From Tetragonia tetragonoides (Eukaryota; Streptophyta; Magnoliopsida; Caryophyllales; Aizoaceae): 64,000 bases of DNA. Below the pieces are notes generated by a model. That model did no database searches, was not told the origin of the DNA, and worked only from the letters and a program-made list of their open reading frames with translations. A program made the translations under genes and the position numbers. This document shows, piece after piece, positions 23,003-35,308 of the stretch (the first letter of the stretch is position 1; every line of letters starts with the position of its first letter). The stretch lies in assembly GCA_038025085.1 (NCBI GenBank), contig CM076144.1:22690001-22754000 (forward strand), written 5' to 3'.

Positions 23003-24570
23003 TGTAGACACCAAAAAATGTGCCTATAATAAATCCCCGAAAAAAACTCGATGATGAAGGGATTGGATTTTGCTCGCACTTGGGTTGCGAGAATAATTGC
23101 TCAGATGATTAGCCCAGTTCATTTGAATTAACCAGTGGATGCCTTTTGTACAGGTAATCCAAACCAGTTGGACTCAATTCAATTGGAGTCGAAAACTGAG
23201 AGATAGGCCTCTTTGAACTTAAGGGCCCGAAAGGAAACCCAAACCCATGAGTCAACCCTTAGTCAAACAAGGGAGCTCAGTCAAATCCCGCGTGGGCCCC
23301 CTCGGAAAAGCCTCCCCCGCACAAAAATCATGCCAGGCGCCTATATAGGAACGCCGGTCCAGGCCCAAGCGGCCACACTTGGGCTCAAGCGGTGGCCCCT
23401 AGGACAAGCGGTTTTGCCGCTAGGCCAAGCGACTTGACCGCTTGTCCTGCCGGTTTGGCCGCTCGGCCTAGCGGTATGGCCGCCTAGACTTTTTCTCGCT
23501 GGCGGCAAATTCGAGGCCCATTCAATATCCGTGCCAAACCCTTGCAGCTCCCCCACTTCTATATAAACAAACCTTAGGGTTCAGTTGGAGAGGTTGACAG
23601 TTAGAGACTAGAGGTTGGAAATTTGACAGGTTGGACATTCTCTGTCAAGGCATTCTCTCTCTCATAATGAAACCCTAAATTCTAATTCTACTCCTTCTTT
23701 AGGATTATCCCTAGCACCACAAAAATAAGCCTTCATACTTCATCAAGAGCATGAATTCAAGCAAGAAAACCCAATAAGTTCATTAGGAGCATCCAGGTAA
23801 TCCAACCTGAGGGTTTTTCAAATAATCTTTTTTATTGGTTGTTATTACTAACGATTTTGGTATATGTGATATGTACATGCATGGCACATTTTGAGCAAAA
23901 GGGCTTGTATTAAGCCTAATTAATGGATGAATGAATGCTTTTTATTTTGTTATTTATTGCTTTTCTAATGAATCGTGCTTTGTTTGGATTGGTAGATGAA
24001 TTATGTGTTTGTCCTCTAACTTGCAGGTTTTAGCATATTTATCGGTTTTTTAGCAATAAAAGCATGTAACTTGATAAGTTGTTAAAAGTGGTCACAATAA
24101 TGATTCTTGTTCAAACCCATTAGTTAAAACTAGGAATTTGGACAAATTGAACTTTGTTTGGAACTGTAGCATTAATAATTATATTGAATGGATTAGTAAA
24201 GGCCGTTATTGTCAACGGGCGAGTTGGGTGCCTAACACCTTCCTAGCTCGTACCTACGCCCCTGAACTCATTTATGAAGTCAATTTCCCCGATGGGGATT
24301 GGGGTGCACATGAGTTGAGTTGACGTCTTTCTAGACTATCGACTTAACCTCCAAGGTTTCCAAATTACCTTAAAATTTGGTGGCGACTTCGGACAATCTT
24401 AATCACGTCTTTTGTACATAAATCACATTGTGCATTCACACTAGAAGATTCACGAAATTCGAACACCAACGCGCTCTCCCAGGCTGTCTGTAAACCCGAG
24501 CCCCGAAAAGAGGGTCGAGGGAAGGCACTAGGATAAAACCAAAAAGGGGAGGAAAATACGGCAACCTACA
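23003..24570 (+). repeat. 5' LTR of Tat-1
   Basis: It pairs with 42021-43569. Its ends tgtagac and cctaca are inverted repeats. The U3 part holds a GCGG/CCGC array (23366-23490), followed by a TATA box (ctatataaac at 23559) about 70 bases downstream. A transcription start near 23590-23600 is likely. Confidence 0.93.
23366..23490 (+). promoter_or_regulatory. GCGG/CCGC array in Tat-1 LTR promoter
   Basis: A run of short segments alternating gcgg and ccgc, such as aagcggttttgccgc and ttgaccgcttgtcc. It is preceded by ccaggcgcctatatagg (about 23333). The same array occurs in the 3' LTR, in Tat-2, and upstream of both antisense genes. Position just upstream of TATA suggests clustered transcription-factor sites; the factor is unknown. 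Confidence 0.7.
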
Positions 24571-25903
24571 GTGGCGACTTCACTGGGGACATGATTAAGA
24601 GGGTGTAACTTTAAAATTGATTCATTATAATTATGTTTGCTTGGTTCACTACCTTCAGTGTTCTTATTATTATTATTTTGTGACTTGTCATTCATCTATT
24701 AATTTGCATTCATTGCATGCGCTTGCGCGACTTCCGAGCTTGTTTTTACAAGTTCAAACCAGTTTTAAGCCAATGGAGTGTGGTGAAGTGCCTTGGTGAT
24801 AATCCACTCGATTCTTCTTTGCCAAGAAACATGGATCCCCTCACCTCATGTACCTGCCTACTCATTCGTCCACTGGACGAGTAGGTTAACTAGAATGCCT
24901 CACATTGTCGGGCATCCCGCGGATTGTAGTACATTTTTTATCATGAGTACCTTTTGACCAAAACCCTTAAGCCTACCCCATTGCATGAACTAGAATCAAT
25001 GTTTTAGGTTGAAACTTAGTCCCATGTCCATGCTAGATTTGCATAATCATGTCATATTCTGTTGTTGTGCTGTTTGCCCATATGTGATCGCAATCTTTGT
25101 GTAGTCTTTTTGGTCGTCATAGAATATTAGGTTAGACCCCAATTAGGATCTTTTCCTGTTTTGAGTCTAGATTTTGTCTTAAGATTGAGTCTAGACTCTT
25201 TATTTTTAGGAAACAATATCCCTAAATGTTCTATATGATGCTCGTTATCTTAGGAAAGATTTTAATGCTTTATTCTTTCCTTTCATTAGGTAGTGAGTTT
25301 AGTTCAAAAGATCTCTATAATATTTCTCCCCTCTCCTTTTAGTCAAGAGTATAATATCTTTGCTTTATCCCATATTGACTCGAGATAATATCTCTCCTCT
25401 CTCCTTTTAGTCAAGAGTATAATATCTTTTGCTTTATCCCATATTGACTCGAGATAATATCTCTCCCCTCTCCTTTTAGTCAAGAGTATAATATCTTTTG
25501 CTTTATCCCATATTGAGTCGAGATAATATCTCTCCCCTCTCCTTTTAGTCAAGTGTATAATATCTTTTGTCTTTCTTTTCCCGTGTCGAGATCTTTTGAC
25601 CTAAACTCATTACTTAGTCCCCAAGGGTAACTATGTTGATAGAATATCCTAGATAGAAACTTCCCATCTTTGTTTTAAAACATTTCTTTCGTGGAACTTG
25701 TTAGTCTTTCCTTTTCTAAGTCTTATCCGCTGTCCAGGATTGGGAAGAAAACAGCCGGTCTGAAAAGTTGGGAGCGCGATGATAGTAATCAACGTCTGGT
25801 TACGAAGCTCGTATTGGAATCTCCCGGTTCGTGCAAAGTTAGGTCTGACGCAGTATTTATTACTCCCCCTCCGTATCCACCATATTGTCCTAAGTTGACT
25901 TAA
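24571..25903 (+). other. Tat-1 leader with primer-binding site
   Basis: Untranslated leader between the LTR and gag. The primer-binding site is at 24572-24590. From there to 25317 there is low-complexity and unique sequence without a convincing gene. A 68-bp tandem repeat follows (25318-25565). Long leaders are normal in Tat/Ogre elements. Some of these carry an extra ORF upstream of gag, but no such ORF is seen here. Confidence 0.8.
25318..25565. repeat. 68-bp tandem repeat in Tat-1 leader
   Basis: About three and a half near-identical units containing ctccttttagtcaagagtat, aatatctttgctttatccc and atattgactcgagataat. The unit length is 67-71 bases. The apparent minus-strand ORF across it is only the repeat read through. 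Confidence 0.92.
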
Positions 25904-27274
25904 ATGGCCGACGATGATGTGCCTCCGCCACAACCTAAGACCACTGATGAGATGTTGACTGAAATGATGAAAATGTTGGAAACAATGGAAAACCGTGTGA
26001 CATGGATAGAAAACAAGGTTAAGGAAGCTGACCCTTTTAACCAAGATGATCCTCCACCTCGAGATGACAAAGTAGAGGAGCTAAGTGCTCAAATTAAGAA
26101 CCTCGAGTTAGCTCTAACTCAAAACAAGATCTTAAGTGACTACATGATCAATGCTGAAGGATATTCCTCTCACATCAAGGGGAAGCTCCCACAAAAGTTC
26201 TCTATGACTGAAGTCCCCACCTTCAAAGGGACCGATGATCCAAAAGATCAGATAAGGGCTTTCACTACCGCAATGGGCTTAAGAGGAGTTGATCCTGATC
26301 TCTATATTCATCTTTTCTCACAAACCTTGGACCCCATTGTTAGGGCATGGTTTTTCAATCTTGAGCCCAATCAAGTTCAGGAATGGAATAAAGTGTCCAG
26401 CTTATTCCTCGCTAGGTATGCCGACAATGTCATCCAACCAACTACCATGAGAGAGTTGGAAGCGTTAAAGAAAGGTGAAAACGAAAGCTTCACCGACTTT
26501 GTCAAGAAATGGAGATCTAAAGTGGCCGAAATGCTCGACCGTCCATCCGAGAAAGGGCAAATTCGGAAACTCATCAAGAACTTACAACCTCCTTACTTGA
26601 ATCCTCTTAAATACCAAGCAATCACTTCATACACACAACTCAATAATGTGGGATTGCTCATAGAGGACGATCAAGCGCTTAAAAAGGAGAAAAGCAAAGA
26701 TTTCTTCAACAAGGGCACTTATAACTCAAGCTACAAGAAGAACCCCAATTCGGGAAACTCTTCCTACAAGGTTAATGAAGTCAATGCTGTCAACGACACA
26801 CCGCAAAGGCAATACACCCCATTGGGCATGACCTATGCTAAAGCTTTGGAAAAGCTTGTCAAGAATGACTATCTCAATGTCGTGGGCCCCACTCCGGTTC
26901 CCGACATCGAAAAGAGGAGCCCATCATGGAACCCTAATCTTTACTGCAACTTCCATAGAGGAAAAGGACATGACACCGAGAAGTGTTGGACACTCAAGAA
27001 TAAAATCGAGGATCTTTTTCACAATGGGACTATTCCCAAGCCAAGGAATGTTCCCACTCCAAATAACAACACCAATCCTCTAGGCACAGTTTTCGTCATT
27101 GCAAATGAAGAAGAAGAGAAGGACCCCTCTCGCTTGATTGTGCCAGTTGGACATCCAATCTCACCATTTAAGCTTGACTCCCTCCACCTAGAGGTAGCCG
27201 GACTTTGGGAAAGCGATAACGACGAGGAAGATGCTACCGTCCAAATTTCTAAAGCATGGGTACGACTCTTCTGA
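25904..27274 (+). pseudogene. gag: Tat-1 Gag
   Basis: A 456-residue open frame from ATG 25904 that forms the capsid of the element. An N-terminal acidic and coiled-coil-like part (MLKMLETMENRV region) precedes a Retrotrans_gag domain. That domain is marked by FKGTDDPKDQIRAF, LDPIVRAWFFNL and GENESFTDFVKKWRSK. Near residue 345 lies the Tat-type zinc-binding motif YCNFHRGKGHDTEKCW, with the Cys and His residues present. The frame is open, but the C-terminus changes frame near 27230 into the gag-pro linker (HLIRSGRHYIPP). Gag itself may therefore be intact while the gag-pol junction is not. Confidence 0.88.
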
Positions 27275-28296
27275 TGATGAATCTCCTGAAGTTGAACACC
27301 TCATAAGGTCGGGAAGGCATTATATACCACCCTATCTCCAAAATAGGGATCCACTACAAAACACAGCTTCAGTTATACCACAAGTGAGAGACTCTCTACT
27401 AGTCCAGAACAAGGACCAAAAATCCTCCAAACGAGGATGATGGCACTACACTGCTTAAACAGCTTCAAAAGACTAAGGCTGATATCTCTATATGGCAACT
27501 CTTGACTACTTCCCAAGTACAAAGGAATGATTTACTAAAAGCACTTAATCAAACTATGGTTTCCCTCAAAGCTACTCCGGATGACTTAGTCAATCTCCTC
27601 ACAAAAGGAAGCTCTTTGCAAGTAATTACATTCACTAATGAAGACCTTCCACCCGAAGGAACTCATCACAATAAGGCACTCTACCTAACTTCCATATGTG
27701 AGAAGAAACAAGTCCCAATGACTTTAATAGACAATGGATCCGTTGTCAACTTCTGTCCCCTAAGGACTGCCCATTGCTTGGGCATACATGTCAACAACCT
27801 CGCGCATGGCGCACAAGGGTTGAGAGCCTATGACAATTCCAAACGAAACATCTTAGGCATATTTTCGATTAACCTTAACACGGGACCAATTGAGAAAATG
27901 GTACAATTCCATGTCATCGACATCCCAGCTTCATTCAATTTACTCCTTGGACACCCATGGCTCCATGGACTAAACGTAATAGTTTCAACATTACACCAAA
28001 AGGTCAAAATGATTGTCGGAGGGGTAGTTCTAGAGGTTACAGCCGATTCTATGATCGCTAGCATTGAAGATGTGCCGGCTCTTAAAGTCCAACTCACTGC
28101 GCAGGACGAAGAATTTTGGGGCTTTGTGACTGAAGGCGTCGCCGTACTCGAGCAAGATGTAGCTCCCTTCGCACCATATTCCCACTTAGGAATTAATGCC
28201 ATTTTGAGGAATCAGGGGCACTTCCCTGGCACATCTCTAGGCAAAGATGTCTCCAAACCACTTCCAGTTCAGTCACCTTTTTGGATTAGGCTATAA
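27231..28296 (+). pseudogene. pro: Tat-1 gag-pro linker and aspartic protease
   Basis: The linker carries RSGRHYIPPYL, the usual Tat boundary motif, and ends at 27440. From 27502 an open frame holds the protease domain. The active site is LIDNGSVVNFCP (about 27725-27760), where DNGS takes the place of the usual DSGS. The flap and second conserved region follow (FHVIDIPASFNLLLGHPWLHGL). The protease processes the Gag-Pol polyprotein. The corresponding region is missing in Tat-2. Confidence 0.85.
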
Positions 28297-28543
28297 ACCT
28301 ACCAAGCAAGAATTACGGGAATATATCGCTTAGGAAAAGGCGAAGAAAAGGGCCATTAAGGAAAATAAAGTCTATGACATCCCCATGGCACCATACCCGC
28401 ACACACTGAACGGGTAGTTCGTCTAATCCGGAGATCCATTTCCCTATTATAGCTTTCCTGAACCTTATGTTCTCCCTGTATATGGAATCTAAGTTCCCGG
28501 ATTCGAAGTCTTCCAAGATTGCTACGCGCTGGAAGAAACTCCT

Positions 28544-30190
28544 TTGCCTGTAAGAAGGAGGCTAAATTTTGATTGGGTAGAGGACACACCCAACAACGCT
28601 TTGGGTCTATTATTTGGACAAGAGCATCGCCATCAAAAAGATGAAGCGCTCCACAACGTCAATAATGCAATTCAAGATGCGAACTTTGACCCAACTAAGT
28701 TGATCACTCCAAACGAGGGTCAACTCACAAAGAAGAAACGCACCATAAGTTGGACAAGAGCCAACGAAAGAAGATGAAGATCACGATCTCCGAAGAATCA
28801 AAGCCTGACACCCTGATTCCGACCGGACCGAGTCTGATTCTGAAGAAGAGTCTAATATAGTGGATTCGGGTGGTCCCCCCAAATCTATGTTTAATTCTGT
28901 TTGCAAGTCTAAAGATGTTAAAGACAATAGTAATGGCTCAGTTGATGTTCCAGTTTCCTCTATTAATGAAATGATTACTGATTCTGCTTACTTCTTGGAT
29001 TACTTAGTAGCTAATAATTCAATAGATGAACAAGAAGTGCCCAAGGAAGTAACTAAAGCACTATTAGAGCATGAATAAAAGACTTCAATTGTGGAAGAAA
29101 CAGAATTAATCAATCTTGCAAATGATCAAGAGCCGCGTCAAGTGCGCATTGCCTCATCGTTAACTCCCAAAGAGCGAGAAAGCTTTATAAATCTCTTAAA
29201 ATATTACATAGACATTTTCGCTTGGTCCTACAAGGATATGCCGGGAATAAGTCGCGAGATAGCACAGCATACAATACCGCTCAATCCCGATTCAAAACCG
29301 GTGAAGCAGAAACTTCGGAGAGTGAATCCTGAGTGGACACTGAAAATCAAAGAGGAGGTACAGAAACAGCTCGCAGCAGGTTTTTTAGGGTTGCTCAATA
29401 TCCAGAATGGGTCGCTAACATAGTACCCGTTCCAAAAAAGGATGGTAAAGTAAGGATGTGCGTTGATTTTAGAGACCTAAACAAGGCAAGTCTAAAGGAC
29501 GACTTTCCTTTGCCACATATAGACATACTGGTGGACAATATCGCATGACATGTCCTCTTATCATTCATGGATGGCTATGCAGGGTATAACCAAATACAAA
29601 TGGCCGAAGAAGACATGGAAAAAACTACCTTCATAACTCAATGGGGGACATATTGCTACACCGTCATGCCATTCAGGCTGAAGAATGCAGGGGCCACATA
29701 CCAAAGAACCGTAACTTCCCTTCTACATGACATGATGCACAAAGAAGCCGAGGTATATGTAGACGATATGATCATCAAGTCCAAGGAGAGAGAAGGACAT
29801 ACACCCTCTCTAAAGAAATTCTTTGACAGGCTTTGGAACGAGATTGAATCCTCAAAAGTGCGCATTTGGAGTAACCTTTGGCAAGCTCTTAGGATTCGTC
29901 ATAAGCACAAGGGGCATTGAAATTGATCCTACCAAAATCAAAGCTTTAAGGGACATGCCATCTCCCAAAAATGAAAAGGAGATAAGAGGATTCCTAGGAC
30001 GGCTCCCATATATAAGTCGATTCATATCCAAATTGACTATTACATGCGAGCCCAACTTCAAGAAGCTCAAAAAGGACACTAAATCTACCTGGGATGATCA
30101 ATGCCAACAAGCCTTCGACAAGATTAAGGATTACTTAGCTAATCCACCCGTATTGGTTCCGCCAATTCCGGGAAAAGCACTTATGTTATA
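28544..30190 (+). pseudogene. pol: Tat-1 reverse transcriptase, frameshifted
   Basis: The spacer (PTKLITPNEGQL, an acidic Ser/Asp stretch) leads into RT from about 29090. Motifs include KDMPGISREIAQHTIPLNPD, VPKKDGKVRMCVDFRDLNKA, MDGYAGYNQIQMAEED and the catalytic YVDDMI (about 29755-29772). Frameshifts fall near 29385 and 29830. Stops occur at 28775, 29076 and 29546. The thumb/connection part (STRGIEIDPTKIKA, EIRGFLGRLPYISRFI) is readable to about 30190, after which RNase H has been deleted. Tat-2 keeps the RNase H part. Confidence 0.88.
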
Positions 30191-30204
30191 CCTAATTACC
30201 TACA

Positions 30205-33200
30205 TTCTCAATCTACTTGCCAAAGGCGTTTACCCTCCGTAATCCACGCCTAGGGCACAAAGAGCCTTAAGAAGACTAGCCGCACAATACATACATGTGC
30301 AAGGCAAACTTTATAAAAAGACACCACAAGGGCTAAGTCTTCTATGCTTAAAAGAACGTGAGATCATCAAAGTCATGAACGATATACATAATGGCGTATG
30401 TGGTCCCCATGTGAATGGACTCACCTTGGTCAAGAAGATCCTAGGGAAAGGATACTATTGGACTACAAGGGAAAAGGATTGCATCGAATACGTGAGAAAG
30501 TGCACACGCTGCCAATTTCACGCTAATTTACAACATAGACCTCCTACTCCTCTACATACATTCACTTCACCATGGCCGTTCTCTGCGTGGGGTAATGACA
30601 TCATTGGAAAAATCACCCCTACAGGAAAAGGAGAGCATAAATACATACTCGTCGCGATAGACTATTTTACCAAATGGGTTGAAGCTCGTTAATATGCAAG
30701 AATAGCGTCCAAACACGTTGCAAAGCTCATACATGACAACATCATCACCAGATGTGGGGAACCCCACGAAATCATAAGTGATCACGGGTCCCAATTCAAA
30801 AAGGATGTTGCCGAGTTTTGCACTAAGTTTAAAATTCCACATCGACATTCTTCGCCCTATAGGCCGCAAACGAATGGAGCTGTAGAATCCGCAAACAAGA
30901 ACGTGAAACAAATGATAGCTAAGATGGCGGAAAACTACGAGGATTGGCCTGACATGCTACAATTCGCCTTATGGGTGTAACACCCCCGAATTTACAACGG
31001 TTTCCTGGGAACTATGGACGTCATTATACATGACTCGACACCGCTGAACCGTGCCAAACCTGAGGGTTGTCAGTGCAACATTTATCACTAAGGAGTAAAT
31101 GCTAAGCAGAAAGAAAGACTAGGTATCAAAAGGAGCTTACTAAAGAACTAACAAACTAAACAGTTAATATCAGAGTTGTCTATATAGTGAGCTAAAACCA
31201 TTAAACCAAATTTATTACAACTTGCCTTCGAGGGCTAAAACCAAATCAAATTATTCCCACGATCTATCTTAACAGAAACATTTCTATAAACCGACGCCAA
31301 CTCTAACCTCCAAGTTGTACGTCCTCAATCAACTAAACCCGCACTTTGGTTTCCGTGACGGAAACAAAATACAGAAGAAAAGAAAAGAAACAAAAGAGAA
31401 ACAAAAATCAGATAAACTGAATAAACGTCATCCGTATCCAGTAAAAACATTTCGCAAAACCTTACCTGAGGTTTTAGAAGAATCATTGAAATTCATTTGC
31501 ATACGCACGTAAGCATATAATCAAGCATACGCATAACGACATTCTTTTACATACAATTCTTGTATAATGATCATACGAGATACGACATAGACAATCCGTC
31601 TTGATTAGAGAGATGTAAGAGAGCGAATAAAACAGCGATTACCCATACTGTTTATTGAAGATACAATCACGCCATGGACTTAATGACTCTAGTGTGCACA
31701 CTACCTCTAGTACAATTACACGAGCCTAGAGGACTTAATAAATGTGGAATGATCCATCCTAGACACACTGCGAGGTGTCCATAAGTAACTTGGGAATCAC
31801 TCATCCCTTGAACTACACCATTAGGTGCAATCCCGATTTCTCGACTACTCCTAGGGATCCATTAGGAGTCTTAATCTCATTTAATTCAATTCACATAATT
31901 TGCATTGGTTGACATAAGTGGTACTACCAGACCACGACTTACAAATTCGTTTCATGCTCTTGGCAATGAATAGTAAATAATGACGATACGATAATTCAAT
32001 ACGATGAGAATTAAACATGCTTTAATTCAATAACGACGATAATTCAATAATGATGACAAGTAATGTCTAGCCAAATTTCGGCAGCACTTCGGCAGGGTAA
32101 TATCATATCCAACAATTTCTCAAATCATTCAAAGACATTCAATCAATAATAGATAGGTGCTCACTAACACTCAATAATACCCATACCAATTAACATATAA
32201 TTAATAGCATAATAATACTAATAATTCACCATTCAACAATTGTCCAATAATTATCATATGCACTAATTAATTCCCAAAACATGATATCATCGACATGCTA
32301 ATTCTAATTCATATTTACAGCAGTGAATCATGCTTAATCACTTCATAATAACAACGATACAATTTAATCATGCTTTGCATATTAAATTCACAACAAATTC
32401 CCAATTAGCACATAACACATCAAAATAGTTCTGATGGGGCTTTAGAAGAGGGTAGGCATGAGCGCTTACCACTAATACGCTACCAACAGTAAGTACGCTC
32501 CAACCAATCGACGATAATCACGCTTGCTCGTTAGGTCCTAATTAAAAATAATTACCGAATCAGTATTAATTAAATACGAAAATACAAACAGTAACTAAAT
32601 CACAGTCTGGTACTTTTATTAAATTTCTTGATTTATTTCAACCAATCTAGGCTTTTGAAAATCCGAATTCCGATTCCGAATGAGTGCAGAAAAATAAAAA
32701 AATAAAATCCAAAATACTGAAAATCGAATTAATAATTACGAAAAATTTGAAAACGAAACTCTAACATTAAAACTAGGTCTAGGTCACGGGTACCCATGCA
32801 TGGGACCCATAACCCGACCCATCACTACCACCAACACCCACTGGCCACCATGGCCGGTGGTGGTGGTCGCCGGTGCTCCGGCAAGGAGGAGAGAGAAAGA
32901 GAGCGAAGAGAGAGGAAGAGAACGCGAGGGGGAGAGAGAAGGAGAGGAAGAGAGAGAAGGGGCGGGGGAAGAACCGACCACCCACCGGTCACCACTTGGG
33001 CGTCGGCCCGGTGGTTCAGCGGTGGTCCGGCGGCCAGGAGGCCGCGCGTGAAGGCTCGCGAAGGGCGACCCGCGGGGAAGAAAAGAGAGAAAAAGAAAGG
33101 GAAAGAGAGTGGGAGAAGGAGAGGGGCTTACCACTGGGAAGAGGGGCGACGGTCCGGTGGTTCTCCGGTGAGGTGCACGGCTGAGGTGAGAGAAAGGAGA

Positions 33201-34083
33201 GAGCCGGCGAGAGGACAGAGAGTGAGAGAGATAGAGAGTGTGAGGGTTTTGGTTCAGTTTGCAAAACTGATCAATTGTCTCACCCTTTTCCTTATATAGG
33301 CCCTTAGTCAACCCAAGTCAAAGACTACTAGGTTTAGCAATTTATTTAATAATTTTCTGATTTAGAAAGCTAATTAAAACAAATTAAAACTAAATAAAAC
33401 TATATGAATAATTCTTATGCATATATAAAACATTTTAATTAAACTCCTCAAAATTAATAATTATAATTTATGAAAGTCCCATGATAATAATTAATATTAT
33501 TATGGCTTGAATTGAATAAATCGATTCCTTAAATGAATATACGATTTAATCTCCGAAACTATTTATAAATTATTTAAAAATCAATATAATAATTATGGAA
33601 AATATTGGGGTATCACAATGGGGATATAGAACCACTATTCGATCCTCCACAGGAGCAACACCTTATTCTTTATTATACGAAATGGAGGCGGTACTCGCAG
33701 TCGAGGTAGAAATCCCCTATCTAAGGATAGTTTTGGAAAATGAATTACCCGAAGTAGATTGGGTCCAGGCCTGATATGACCAACTAACCTTGCTAGACGA
33801 AAGACGACTAAATGCCCTACATTATGGTCATGTCTATCAAGCAAGGATAGCAAGGCATTTTGATCAACGATTTAAGGCTAGAGGACTAAAAGAAGGAGAC
33901 TTAGTCCTAAAAGAGGTAAGACCAGTAGTCGACGACCCTCAGGGAAAGTTCAAGCCTAATTGGGTCGGCCTATAGATTATATAAACAATTTTATCCGGTG
34001 GAGCGGTAAAGCTAATGGATTTAGACAGCAACGAGTTCACCCAACTCACAAATATTGACAAACTTAAGCGATTCTATGCATAA
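30205..34083 (+). pseudogene. pol: Tat-1 integrase, split by a solo LTR
   Basis: Integrase zinc-binding region HNGVCGPHVNG...CTRCQFHAN (30380-30530), then the core. The first catalytic Asp lies in GNDIIG, where Tat-2 has GIDIIG. The second lies in IISDHGSQF and the Glu in GAVESANK. A TAA near 30690 breaks the frame. At 30976 a solo LTR interrupts the codons for LWGYRTT; reading resumes at 33623 after the duplicated atggg. The C-terminal part (HVYQARIARHFDQRF, DLVLKEVRPV, LTNIDKLKRFYA) has stops near 33771 and 33973 and ends at 34083. Confidence 0.88.
30976..33617 (-). mobile_element. Solo LTR in Tat-1 integrase, TSD ATGGG
   Basis: A 2642-bp insertion beginning tgtaacaccccc and ending ggggtatcaca, so the ends are imperfect inverted repeats of the LTR type. 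It is flanked by a perfect 5-bp duplication atggg (30971-30975 and 33618-33622). No retroviral coding motifs occur inside. A TATA box (minus strand ctatataagg, 33291-33300) precedes a CT-rich transcribed-like stretch, showing that the LTR is in minus orientation. The GA/CT-rich open frames at 32784-33311 have low-complexity composition and are not taken as genes. Confidence 0.88.
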
Positions 34084-34499
34084 ATGTTAAATCTCTGAGA
34101 GAGCCCACTAAGGCACCAAATCCAAGTCAAAATCGGTCAACCCGTCCAAATAGGACCCACGACCGAAATAAATAAAAAAATATAAAAAAAAATACAAGAT
34201 TTGGTTTTACGAACTACATTGGCCTTATTCCGCATGGATATGTAGGTAACCCACGTAACTTGGGCCCAGCCACTTTAACAAAATAAATCTCTAAAGGGAG
34301 TTTTAATGCAAAAAAATAAGCAGGTCTTTCATTAATATAGATAAAGTCCATTACATGCTCTAATAAAAAAAAAAAAAAGTGCAAAACAAATAAGCAATAA
34401 ATAAAAGGGCAATTCTAAACTACATCTACTTGGGCATGCAAACCCGTTATTTGAATTATACTACTAAGAAAAAAGGACAAGACTTGCTAGACAACTAGA
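34084..34499. other. Tat-1 spacer between pol and antisense gene B
   Basis: Noncoding sequence between the pol stop and the 3' end of convergent gene B. It contains tacattggccttattccgca, also found in the same place in Tat-2 (59253-59693 region). A few A-runs are present. It presumably holds the 3' ends of both transcripts. Confidence 0.7.
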
Positions 34500-34505
34500 G
34501 GTGGA

Positions 34506-35269
34506 CTACTTCTCCTTGTCTTTGACTTTGGGCTCTTGGACGGGCTCACTAGGTTCATCAAGTTCCATTCTTTCTTTCGGAGCCCATCTTTCCCTACCAT
34601 AGCTAGAAGAGGCCTTGTGATCGTTGGGCCTAACTGGAGCTACTTGCTTGGCTGAGTGGGCCGGATTCTTCTTTTTCTTGGATTGGGCCTTTACCTTGCC
34701 TTTTCCCTTACCCTTAGTTTGGGGCTTGGAAGGCTTAGCGGGCCTATCAATAGGAGTTATCAATAGCGGGCCTATCTCTTCCTTTAGGAGCCTTTGGTTG
34801 ACTTGATGGTCACCACTCTAAATCCACTCCTCATAAAAGCTAGACAACCCGTTTGAATGCGGGTATACCGGCTTAGTCCACACGTGGCGACGGTTCCAGT
34901 GTCGTTCCCAATTAGACACCGATGAGGATATTAAGGGCCTTTGGCAAGGAGGTTCACAACTTACGTTCGGGATCCTTTGCCTTAAGCCATATTGGCGGAG
35001 AAGGCGATTCGGCAGGAAGAACGTCAAGGTGTACAAACCTATAATCCTCCTGAAGGGCACATTCTCACTACACCCTACAATCTTGGTGGTACGCCACCAC
35101 GGGACGAACCAAGCTAGTTGGATGTTGGTGTAGAAGTATGCTATCCACTCCTCCCGAGAGGATTCAGAGAACTTTCGACGCCTCGCCCGGAAAGTGCTTA
35201 GGGAGGAACTTCCTAGTATCTATTGGGGCCTCAAGAAAGTGGAGCCTCTCTTGGTGCCATATCTACACA

Positions 35270-35308
<39 letters not shown>

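Noticed and set aside
25343..25552. Minus-strand ORF with a repeated peptide
   Set aside because: It is only the 68-bp tandem repeat in the Tat-1 leader.
32784..33311. 175-residue minus-strand and 167-residue plus-strand open frames
   Set aside because: GA/CT-rich and GC-rich low-complexity sequence downstream of the TATA box of a solo LTR; Ser/Pro/Arg-only composition and no match between frames.
35268..35305. Poly(A) run as the tail of a retroposed gene
   Set aside because: On the minus strand it is the pyrimidine tract of the gene B intron, flanked by matching splice sites in Tat-2.
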